NCBI RefSeq assembly: GCF_038024105.1
Contig: NZ_CP150661.1
Coordinates: 3,315,501 to 3,379,500 of the forward strand
Source: Polaribacter butkevichii
GTDB lineage: Bacteria > Bacteroidota > Bacteroidia > Flavobacteriales > Flavobacteriaceae
Direction: 5' to 3'
DNA: 64,000 nt
The position numbers and the translations under genes were made by a program. Under the pieces are notes generated by a model. The model made no database searches and had not been told where the DNA came from. It was given only the letters and a program-made list of their open reading frames with translations. Positions 8,981 to 15,220 of this stretch are shown one piece after another. How positions within the stretch are numbered: the stretch's first letter is position 1; each line of letters begins with the position of its first letter.

Positions 8981-9141
8981 GGGCGTTACACAAGGTCGGG
9001 CTTTCACTACTCGCTTTTTTTAGTTTGTTCTCGATACAATTTTTCTTCCTTGTCAGAAAAACTACTCGAACTGACACTAAAAAAAGGAGCTCAAACAGAT
9101 AGCCTGTCTTGAGCGGAGTCGAAAGATTCAATATCTAACGC
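8981..9141. repeat. GGGCGTTA...TAACGC element, copy 1 (full, nested)
   Basis: The ends are inverted: GGGCGTTA at 8981-8988 and TAACGC at 9136-9141. Inside are CTCGCTTTTTTT and its partner AAAAAAAGGAGCTC, which enclose a second module running from TGTTCTCGATACAA to CTCGAACTGACA. Copies 2 and 3 lie at 38234-38325 and 56744-56860. No open reading frame is present, so this would be a non-autonomous element. Confidence 0.65.
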
Positions 9142-9165
9142 AAAATACCAATTCGTTATAAAAAC

Positions 9166-9200
9166 AAAAACCCGATTTCAATTAAGAAATCGGGTTTTTT
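9166..9200 (-). terminator. Intrinsic terminator of Spy-like gene 1
   Basis: AAAAACCCGATTTC, a 6-nt loop and GAAATCGGGTTTTTT form a strong hairpin with U-tracts in both directions. It lies 26 bp past the stop of the minus-strand gene ending at 9227 and also faces the carbonic anhydrase gene. Confidence 0.85.
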
Positions 9201-9226
9201 CAATCAACTAATCAACCAAAACTAGT

Positions 9227-9712
9227 TTACTTTCCTTGTTGTGTTCTACTGCCTCTTTGACTTCCTTTGTTATTTTTAGAACCTTTTTTTCCTTTCATTT
9301 TATTCATTGCCATTTTGTTTCTACCTTTTTGCATTTTTTCAAACTTTTCAAACTGCTCTTTGTTTAAAATGTCTTTCATTTTGTTTTTCATGTAAATCTT
9401 ATCATCTAACCTCTTGTTTTGCATGGCATATTTTTCATCTGCAGTAGGTCTTTTTTTATCTGCTCTATTGGCTTTTTTTTGTTCCATCGCAGCTTTTCTT
9501 TCTGCCATTTTAGCTGTTAGAAGAGGTTTTATTTCATTTTGTTGCTTCTGAGATAAATCTAAAGCCAATGTCATTTTTTTAACAGCTAAAGTAGCGTGTT
9601 GCTCTGGGGTTAAACTAGAACCTTTATCTCTGTTTCCTCCTCTTTTTTGCTGTGCTTGTGTAGTAAATGTAATGGCAAATACTAATACTAAAATGCTTAC
9701 TAAATTTTTCAT
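9227..9712 (-). CDS. Small secreted Spy/LTxxQ-like protein 1
   Basis: A 161-residue basic protein with a signal peptide (about 1-20, LVLVFAITFTTQA). The mature part is helical and very rich in Lys, Met and Gln, with LTPEQHATL, LDLSQKQQNEIKPLL and ILNKEQFEKFEKMQ, which resemble the LTxxQ motifs of Spy/CpxP periplasmic chaperones. The C-terminal tail is Gly/Lys/Ser-rich. It is paralogous to the neighbour at 9889 and shares its terminator type and upstream TCTTTGACA motif. A periplasmic stress or metal-binding role is inference. Confidence 0.85.
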   Translation of the reverse strand: MKNLVSILVLVFAITFTTQAQQKRGGNRDKGSSLTPEQHATLAVKKMTLALDLSQKQQNEIKPLLTAKMAERKAAMEQKKANRADKKRPTADEKYAMQNKRLDDKIYMKNKMKDILNKEQFEKFEKMQKGRNKMAMNKMKGKKGSKNNKGSQRGSRTQQGK

Positions 9713-9745
9713 ATCTATATTGTTTTTTATGTTAATGTGTATACT

Positions 9746-9754
9746 TCTTTGACA
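9746..9754 (-). promoter_or_regulatory. Shared upstream motif of Spy-like gene 1
   Basis: TCTTTGACA on the plus strand (TGTCAAAGA in gene direction) lies 34 bp before the start codon at 9712. The same nine bases occur 30 bp before the paralogue at 10299. It may be a common promoter element of an alternative sigma factor or just duplicated sequence. Confidence 0.4.
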
Positions 9755-9828
9755 GTTTAAAAAGAGAAAGGTTTAATGTGGTTTTGTGTTTAACAAGTAT
9801 TTAACATAAAGTAAATATTGTAAAAACA

Positions 9829-9861
9829 AAAACTCGGTTTCTTTTAGAAACCGAGTTTTTT
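9829..9861 (-). terminator. Intrinsic terminator of Spy-like gene 2
   Basis: AAAACTCGGTTTC, loop TTTTA, GAAACCGAGTTTTTT. It closely resembles the hairpin at 9166-9200, and the sequence AAAACTAGTTT follows it in both places, so gene and terminator were duplicated together. Confidence 0.85.
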
Positions 9862-9888
9862 AATAAACGAATCCACCCAAAACTAGTT

Positions 9889-10299
9889 TTATTCTTTTTT
9901 AATTTTTTTCTTTTTGCCTTTATTTTTAGCATTTTCTTTTCTTTCTTTAGCCAATGCTTCAAATTTTTCTAATTGCTCTTTGTTAAGAATTTTAGCCATT
10001 TCTGTGTTAAAAGTAGTTTCTTTAGCTATTCTGTCTTTTCTATCTAGTTGACGCTCTTCTTTAGATGGTTTTTGTCCAGATTCTTTAATTGCTTTTCTTT
10101 TTTCCATAGCAGCTTTTCTATCTGCTAATTGTGCCGTTAATAAAGGTTTAATTTCACTTTGTTGAGCCTCTGTTAAACTTAAATCTTTGGTCATTCTTTT
10201 AAGCATTTTTTCAGCAGATGGTGCACCTCCTTTTTTTTGCGCTTGTGCAGTAAATGTAAAAGCGAAAATGACAACTAATATGGTTACTATTTTTTTCAT
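9889..10299 (-). CDS. Small secreted Spy/LTxxQ-like protein 2
   Basis: A 136-residue paralogue of the 9227-9712 product. Signal peptide about 1-20 (TILVVIFAFTFTAQA). The helical mature part has DLSLTEAQQSEIKPLLTAQLADRKAAMEKRK and ILNKEQLEKFEALA, aligning with the neighbour's motifs, and ends in a Lys-rich tail. It lacks the Met/Gly-rich C-terminal extension of paralogue 1. Likely periplasmic, function unknown. Transcribed first of the two on the minus strand, with its own terminator between them. Confidence 0.85.
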   Translation of the reverse strand: MKKIVTILVVIFAFTFTAQAQKKGGAPSAEKMLKRMTKDLSLTEAQQSEIKPLLTAQLADRKAAMEKRKAIKESGQKPSKEERQLDRKDRIAKETTFNTEMAKILNKEQLEKFEALAKERKENAKNKGKKKKIKKE

Positions 10300-10328
10300 T
10301 TTTTGTATTGTTATTTATTAATTACTCA

Positions 10329-10337
10329 TCTTTGACA
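10329..10337 (-). promoter_or_regulatory. Shared upstream motif of Spy-like gene 2
   Basis: TCTTTGACA (TGTCAAAGA in gene direction) 30 bp upstream of the start at 10299, identical to the motif at 9746-9754. Conservation across the duplication while the surrounding bases differ hints at function. Confidence 0.4.
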
Positions 10338-10396
10338 CTAAAAAAATGAAAAGGTTTAAATTTGCTTTTTATTTAAATCATTTTAATAAAGTACAG

Positions 10397-12028
10397 ATGA
10401 AGAATTTTTTGTGGTTTCTTGTTTTTTTGCCTTTTTTTTCAGTTGCTCAAGATAGTATTCGTGTAGATATGAGTAACCCTCATGCTACCGTGTATACACA
10501 TTTATATTTTTTACAAACGGACTCTTTTGAACCTAAAAAAGCAGCAAAAACCATATTAGGACTTTCTGAAGAGAAAGCTATTGAAAAAGCCATTAAAATA
10601 AAACAAGTTTTAGATGGTAAAGGTTTGTATGTAGATGTAAATAAAATTCCTACCAACCCGAATTATAAAGATACTATTGGGTATTCTTCTTACTATAGAT
10701 ATGTGTTGTTTCCTATAAGAATGCCTCAGATTTATGTAGAAAAAATAGGGGATAATTGGTATTACTCAACAGAAACAATTGCAAAAATAGAAAGTTTATA
10801 TAAAGAAGTTTATCCTTGGTATGTGCAGAAATTACAGAAATTTGTACCGGTTTCTGGGAGAAAAAAAATACTAAATTTAGAATTGTGGCAAATTGTAGGT
10901 TTGTTAATAATGCTAGCTTTAGGGTATCTTATTTTTTTAATTGTAAAAAGATTGGCCTTTTTTATTTTATTAAAACTACAGCATCAAATTACCAAAAACA
11001 CCAATTTAGAAGTTAACAAAGTAATAAAGAAATTGGCACACCCTATAAGTTTATTAGTTACTTTAACTTTTGTAGACAAAGTTTTTCCATCATTACAATT
11101 TGGTTTAACAACAAATACATGGGTGTTTTTGATTTTAAACATTGCAGAAACAGTGTTCTGGATTTACGTTTTCTTAAAACTAGTACAAGTTGTAATGCGC
11201 ATTTATGCTGAGTTTACAGAAAGAACACATGGCAGGTTAGATGATCAATTAGTACCTATTTTACATAGTTTTCTTACCGGTTTAGTAATTGTAGTCGGTA
11301 TTTTTAAGCTGTTAGTCCTTTTTGGTGTAGATACCACTACCATGTTGGCGGGAGCAACTATTGGAGGTTTGGCTTTTGCATTAGCGTCTCAAGACACAGT
11401 AAAAAACTTAATTGGTACCATCATGATTTTTCTTGATAAACCTTTCCATATAGAAGATTGGATAGAAGCAGGAGAAGTGGTAGGTACTGTAGAAAGAGTT
11501 GGTTTTAGATCTACACAGGTTCGTGCTGCAGATACATCAATCTACCAAATACCAAATAGTAAATTGTCTGAATTGGTGATTAATAACAAAGGTTTGCGAT
11601 TATTTAGACGTTACAATACCAATTTAGGTTTGCGTTATGATACACCTCCAGAATTAATTGAAGCCTTTGTAAAAGGAGTACGAGAAATTATTATTGCGCA
11701 TCCAGAAACACGATCTGATTCTTATAATGTAGAGTTTACCGGTTTTGGTGATTCTGCATTATTGATTATGGTAAATGTGTATTTTAAAAGTTTAGCTTGG
11801 GGTGTAGAGCAATCATCAAAGCATAGATTGCATATTGCTATTGTAAAGTTAGCGAAAGAATTAGGTGTAGATTTTGCTTTCCCTTCTACAACAGTTACGA
11901 TAGAAAATTTCCCGGAGAAAAAAGGATTAAATCCTAAATATAATATAGATCAAGCAAGAATTGATGCTGTAATTACTAATGTTGTAAGTGATTTTAATAA
12001 AGGAAACCCATCAGAAACTAGTTTATAA
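10397..12028 (+). CDS. MscS-type mechanosensitive ion channel family protein
   Basis: I place the start at 10397 (MKNFLWFLVFLPFFSVAQ, a signal peptide), giving 543 residues; an in-frame ATG at 10346 adds 17 residues. A periplasmic region (about 20-160) precedes several membrane spans (about 163-320). The pore helix and upper beta domain are clear: MLAGATIGGLAFALASQDTVKNLIG, then MIFLDKPFHIEDWIEAGEVVGTVERVGFRSTQVR. The C-terminal alpha/beta domain is complete. Inner-membrane channel that opens on hypo-osmotic shock. Convergent with the dus gene. Confidence 0.92.
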   Translation: MKNFLWFLVFLPFFSVAQDSIRVDMSNPHATVYTHLYFLQTDSFEPKKAAKTILGLSEEKAIEKAIKIKQVLDGKGLYVDVNKIPTNPNYKDTIGYSSYYRYVLFPIRMPQIYVEKIGDNWYYSTETIAKIESLYKEVYPWYVQKLQKFVPVSGRKKILNLELWQIVGLLIMLALGYLIFLIVKRLAFFILLKLQHQITKNTNLEVNKVIKKLAHPISLLVTLTFVDKVFPSLQFGLTTNTWVFLILNIAETVFWIYVFLKLVQVVMRIYAEFTERTHGRLDDQLVPILHSFLTGLVIVVGIFKLLVLFGVDTTTMLAGATIGGLAFALASQDTVKNLIGTIMIFLDKPFHIEDWIEAGEVVGTVERVGFRSTQVRAADTSIYQIPNSKLSELVINNKGLRLFRRYNTNLGLRYDTPPELIEAFVKGVREIIIAHPETRSDSYNVEFTGFGDSALLIMVNVYFKSLAWGVEQSSKHRLHIAIVKLAKELGVDFAFPSTTVTIENFPEKKGLNPKYNIDQARIDAVITNVVSDFNKGNPSETSL

Positions 12029-12052
12029 AGTACTTTAATTTAAAATAGAATA

Positions 12053-12116
12053 TCATTGCGAGTTTACAAAGCAATCTGCTTATAGGTTAAGGAGATTGCT
12101 TCGTACCTCGCAATGA
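12053..12116. repeat. GCGAG/GAAGCAATC fold-back repeat, copy 1
   Basis: TCATTGCGAG (12053-12062) pairs exactly with CTCGCAATGA (12107-12116), and AAGCAATCT pairs with AGATTGCTT inside, giving a long stem. It sits between the convergent mscS and dus genes and can serve as a bidirectional terminator. A relative lies at 55269-55347. Confidence 0.8.
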
Positions 12117-12125
12117 CGAACTGAT

Positions 12126-13079
12126 TTACCCGTTTTTTGCTTCTTTAAAAATTTCTCTTACGGCAATCTCGTAATTCTTTACGTTGCTTGCTTTTTTAAT
12201 TTTTTTATACGTTTTCTGAGGATTTGAAAAGCTTTGAGAAAAGTATTCCCAAAAACCAAGCATTTTCATTTTTATAGGAGTTGGCCCAGAAAGTGCGGCG
12301 TCATATTCGGTAAAAATACGATCGTGAAATTCATTAAAAATATCAAATCTATTTTTTGGATATTCTGTGGTATCGTTTTTAATCATACTTGGTAAAAAAG
12401 GATCTGCAATTAAGCCGCGTCCAATCATCCAATGATCTATTGATGTAAATCGTTCTTGTAGTTTTTTAAATGCAGCAACGGAAGTGATATCACCATTATA
12501 ATACATTTTATGCTTGCTATTATCTAAACATTTTTGAAATGCCTCTAAATTAGTTCCGCCTTTATATAGTTGTTTTCCTATTCTTGCGTGAATTGCAATA
12601 TTTTTTAAAGGATAAGTATCTAAAATAGGCAACACCTCTAAAATTTCTTCGGGAGTTTCATAGCCCATTCTCATTTTCATAGAAACTAGAATGTCAGATT
12701 CATTATGAATTTTATGAAGAATACTATTTATTTTTTCAGGATCTGCAATTAATCCAGAACCCATTCCGCGTTTGGTAACCATCGGGTAGGGGCAACCTAA
12801 ATTCCAGTTTAATTCTTTGTAACCTAATTCTCTTACGTATTTAGCAACAAAAAGAAACTCTTCTACATCGTTGGTAATAATTTGCGGAATTACTTCTAAC
12901 TCTGTATTATTCTCTAAAAGGATATCTTTTTTATAAGAATTTTTAATCACCATTTTACCATTCAAACGAATGTAAGGTGAATAGAATGTGTCTATTCCAC
13001 CAAAAAAATGATTGAATGCATTTCTAAATTTGTAATCTGTAAAGCCTTGTAAAGGAGAAGATAAAAGTGTCTGACTCAT
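12126..13079 (-). CDS. tRNA-dihydrouridine synthase
   Basis: A 317-residue FMN-dependent TIM-barrel enzyme that reduces uridines in tRNA D-loops. Family signatures: SPLQGFTDYKFRNAF at the N-terminus, NWNLGCPYPMVTKRGMGSGL (residues about 92-111) with the catalytic Cys in GCP, SMKMRMG, IHARIGKQLYKGG and YYNGDITS, and IGRGLIADP near the C-terminus. The short form resembles DusC-like members common in Bacteroidota. Cytosolic. It stands alone on the minus strand, with the fold-back repeat beyond its stop. Confidence 0.92.
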   Translation of the reverse strand: MSQTLLSSPLQGFTDYKFRNAFNHFFGGIDTFYSPYIRLNGKMVIKNSYKKDILLENNTELEVIPQIITNDVEEFLFVAKYVRELGYKELNWNLGCPYPMVTKRGMGSGLIADPEKINSILHKIHNESDILVSMKMRMGYETPEEILEVLPILDTYPLKNIAIHARIGKQLYKGGTNLEAFQKCLDNSKHKMYYNGDITSVAAFKKLQERFTSIDHWMIGRGLIADPFLPSMIKNDTTEYPKNRFDIFNEFHDRIFTEYDAALSGPTPIKMKMLGFWEYFSQSFSNPQKTYKKIKKASNVKNYEIAVREIFKEAKNG

Positions 13080-13214
13080 AAAAAATATTGTGCTGCAAAT
13101 ATAGAATACTTTTTAATGCGTTTGATAAACATCATCGCAGATATTATAATAAATACTCACAAATTGTTTATCGACTTTCTTATTTTAGGTTGTGGTAGGG
13201 GATGGTTTCGTTAT

Positions 13215-13344
13215 CGTGCTTGTGTTGTGAAAAGTTACGATTAAAATGAACGGCTATTTTCCGTAGGAAAATAGAAGTTTATAGAAATACAGCTAATTTT
13301 TATGAAGTTAAAATTAAGCAATTTTTTACAGGGTGTTGTACAAC
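13215..13344 (-). repeat. Cassette-associated structured repeat, copy A (attC-like)
   Basis: Read on the minus strand it begins at the stop end of the SRPBCC gene. It contains a perfect hairpin CTATTTTCC-GTA-GGAAAATAG at 13254-13274. Over its length it is about 80-85% identical by eye to the reverse complement of 26202-26326, including AAAATGAACGG and AATAGAAGTTTAT. Both copies lie directly after an accessory gene and in the same direction relative to it. Its gene-proximal end contains the palindrome GTTGTACAAC (13335-13344). Comparison with integron attC is inference. Confidence 0.75.
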
Positions 13345-13364
13345 GTATTCTATTTGTTAAATTA

Positions 13365-13859
13365 TTAAATATCAGTTTTTTTCTCTAATAGTTTTCTTAG
13401 AAACTTTACCCAGAAATTCCAGTTACTTGATTTTTGTTCTTCAGAATAATTATTCTCAAGTTTATCAAACGCATCTTCTATTAAAGCATTGTGTAATGAT
13501 CGTATAGCAAAAATCCAAGTTAGTGTTCCTTGTCCTTTTGTATTCATATCAATTGTGTGTTTGATTTGCGTTTTTTGCTTATCCAATTCCTTTATCTCAA
13601 ACTTATGAATTCCATTAAATCCTTTTGGTTTTAAAAATCGAAATTGGATTATTTCATTTGGGTTATATTTTTCTACGGAATATCTTATTGGTCCGTGTCC
13701 TCCTTTCGCTCCAATCTTAATCCCGTCTTTAAATATCATTTTTGGCCATTTTTCTTTTGGCCAAACCCTATCGTTTTTAGTTGATAGTGTTTTTAGTAAT
13801 TCTACTACTATAATTTTAGGTTGTTTTATTGTACGATAATGAATATTTAAAACTCTCAT
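13365..13859 (-). CDS. SRPBCC-fold protein
   Basis: A 164-residue protein with the look of the START/Bet v1-like SRPBCC fold: YSVEKYNPNEIIQFRFLKPKGFNGIHKFEIKEL, followed by a long C-terminal helix (IFAIRSLHNALIEDAFDKLE). Such proteins bind hydrophobic ligands in a deep pocket. Its ATG overlaps the stop of the DUF2867 gene by 4 bp (ATGA), showing translational coupling in an operon likely controlled by the TetR gene across the divergent promoter. No signal peptide. The ligand is unknown. Confidence 0.82.
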   Translation of the reverse strand: MRVLNIHYRTIKQPKIIVVELLKTLSTKNDRVWPKEKWPKMIFKDGIKIGAKGGHGPIRYSVEKYNPNEIIQFRFLKPKGFNGIHKFEIKELDKQKTQIKHTIDMNTKGQGTLTWIFAIRSLHNALIEDAFDKLENNYSEEQKSSNWNFWVKFLRKLLEKKTDI

Positions 13860-14350
13860 AGTCTTTTTTTAAAAGCTTTTTTTACCATTTGTTTAACAAC
13901 TAACCTATGAAATGGTTTTATAATATTCATATAATATTTTCCTGTTTTATTATTAAATTCTACTAATGTTATAACTTTTATGTTATAAGATATAGATGCG
14001 TCTTTTTTAACTATTGCTCTAAAATTTAAATGAGAGTCGTCTGCACCCAATATTACTTGACAGTCTGAGATTGAAAATATTTTAAAGAACTTGACATAAC
14101 CTCCAATTTTAAAAGTTTCATTATAATCTTCAGGTATATTAGTTTTCAAACCGATTATATGAACCAGTTTATTTCTTAAGGTAAATAGTAATTCAAGCCA
14201 TTTTGGTGAATTGTTAAAAATTAGATTTGTAATCGTTGTAATATCATCTATATGGTTTGTGGTTGAAAATGTGTCTGTAAAATTAACTGTGGTCAATAAT
14301 CCATATAATTCATCACTTAATTTTTGTTTTTCTTCTTTTACTTTTTTCAT
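13856..14350 (-). CDS. DUF2867 family protein
   Basis: A 164-residue protein with DUF2867 features: WLELLFTLRNKLVHIIGLKT, a mid-section VILGADDSHLNFRAIV and the C-terminal KPFHRLVVKQMVKKAF. In other bacteria the family occurs with SDR or SRPBCC proteins; it is itself SRPBCC-like. First gene of a two-gene operon with the SRPBCC gene (4-bp overlap). Divergent from the TetR regulator, with paired operators in the 75-bp gap, so it is probably the repressed target. Function unknown. Confidence 0.85.
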   Translation of the reverse strand: MKKVKEEKQKLSDELYGLLTTVNFTDTFSTTNHIDDITTITNLIFNNSPKWLELLFTLRNKLVHIIGLKTNIPEDYNETFKIGGYVKFFKIFSISDCQVILGADDSHLNFRAIVKKDASISYNIKVITLVEFNNKTGKYYMNIIKPFHRLVVKQMVKKAFKKRL

Positions 14351-14362
14351 TTATCTTTAATT

Positions 14363-14405
14363 TAGTACAAATGTACTAAAATTATGTAATAGTACATTTG
14401 TACTA
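14363..14405. promoter_or_regulatory. Paired TetR operators over divergent promoters
   Basis: TAGTACAAATGTACTA (14363-14378) and its exact reverse complement TAGTACATTTGTACTA (14390-14405) lie 27 bp apart centre to centre. Each contains the -7 box TACATTTG (TAnnTTTG), one reading toward DUF2867 (14375-14368) and one toward tetR (14393-14400). A repressor bound here would block both promoters. No good -33 TTG is seen at the standard distance. Confidence 0.82.
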
Positions 14406-14425
14406 TTTTGTGTATTTTTGAAAAT

Positions 14426-15049
14426 ATGAAAAACACTAAAAGTAAGATACTAGAAACGTCCTTAGTTTTGTTTAATAAAAATGGGTTATCAAATATTTCT
14501 TTAAGATCTATAGCGGATGAAATGCAAATTAGTGTTGGTAATTTGCAATACCATTTTAAAAAACGAGAAGAGATTATTAATGCTTTGTATTTTTTGTTAG
14601 TAGAAAATATTGATAATGCAATTTTGATTAATGAAACAAAACCTTATGGTTTGTTAAAACAGTTTTTTAATATTTCAGAAAATATTTCGAAAGTGTTTTT
14701 TAAATATCGATTTTTCTTTTTGGATTTTAATATGATAATTAGAGAACACTCAATAATCAAAAAGCATTATAGAGAATTAACTTCGAGTAGAGAAAAACAG
14801 TTTTTTGATTTTATAAAAATGCTTAATAATTCAAATTTGATAAGGGAAGAAGTATTACCCAATGAATACCAAAATTTATTTTTAAGATTTCAAATTACAA
14901 GCGATTTTTGGATTTCCTCAGCAAATATTAGTTCTAAAAAAATATCTAAAAATATAATACCTCGATATAGCGATGTATTAAATCAAATGTTGTTTCCATA
15001 TTTAACTAAAAAAGGAAAAACCGAATATTTAAAATTAACTAAAGTTTAA
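14426..15049 (+). CDS. TetR/AcrR family transcriptional regulator
   Basis: The start at ATG 14426 (MKNTKSKILETSLVLF) is the family norm; a TTG at 14408 would add six residues overlapping the promoter. The 207 residues comprise an N-terminal TetR helix-turn-helix (about 5-50, NISLRSIADEMQISVGNLQYHFKKREEII) and an all-helical ligand domain. It should bind the two 16-bp operators at 14363-14405, repressing itself and the divergent DUF2867-SRPBCC operon. The inducer is unknown; the SRPBCC partner suggests a hydrophobic small molecule (inference). Confidence 0.92.
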   Translation: MKNTKSKILETSLVLFNKNGLSNISLRSIADEMQISVGNLQYHFKKREEIINALYFLLVENIDNAILINETKPYGLLKQFFNISENISKVFFKYRFFFLDFNMIIREHSIIKKHYRELTSSREKQFFDFIKMLNNSNLIREEVLPNEYQNLFLRFQITSDFWISSANISSKKISKNIIPRYSDVLNQMLFPYLTKKGKTEYLKLTKV

Positions 15050-15063
15050 TTTTCGTTTTATAT

Positions 15064-15073
15064 GTTGTACAAC
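15064..15073. repeat. GTTGTACAAC palindrome, far end of accessory block
   Basis: A perfect 10-bp palindrome (within TGTTGTACAAC), 15 bp after the tetR stop, identical to 13335-13344 beyond the other end of the block. Together they bound about 1.73 kb holding exactly three linked genes. No second copy of the long repeat is seen here. Confidence 0.5.
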
Positions 15074-15167
15074 TTTATTGATAAGGCGAGTTTTAATTTG
15101 ATATAGTAGACGATAAAGAAATTAGTGTTTTTTAGGTTTAGAAACAGCCCAAATTACTGTGCATAAA

Positions 15168-15195
15168 AAAACCTCATCAATTAAGATGAGGTTTT
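15168..15195 (-). terminator. Intrinsic terminator of the metalloprotease gene
   Basis: AAAACCTCATC, loop AATTAA, GATGAGGTTTT: an 11-bp perfect stem 26 bp after the stop at 15221, with A- and T-tracts on both sides so it may act in both directions. Confidence 0.8.
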
Positions 15196-15220
15196 AAATA
15201 TTTGTAAAATAATGTTTTTA

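Noticed and set aside
13335..15073. Composite transposon reading of the SRPBCC-DUF2867-TetR block
   Set aside because: No transposase, and only a 10-bp palindrome at each side; too short for terminal inverted repeats of a known insertion sequence.
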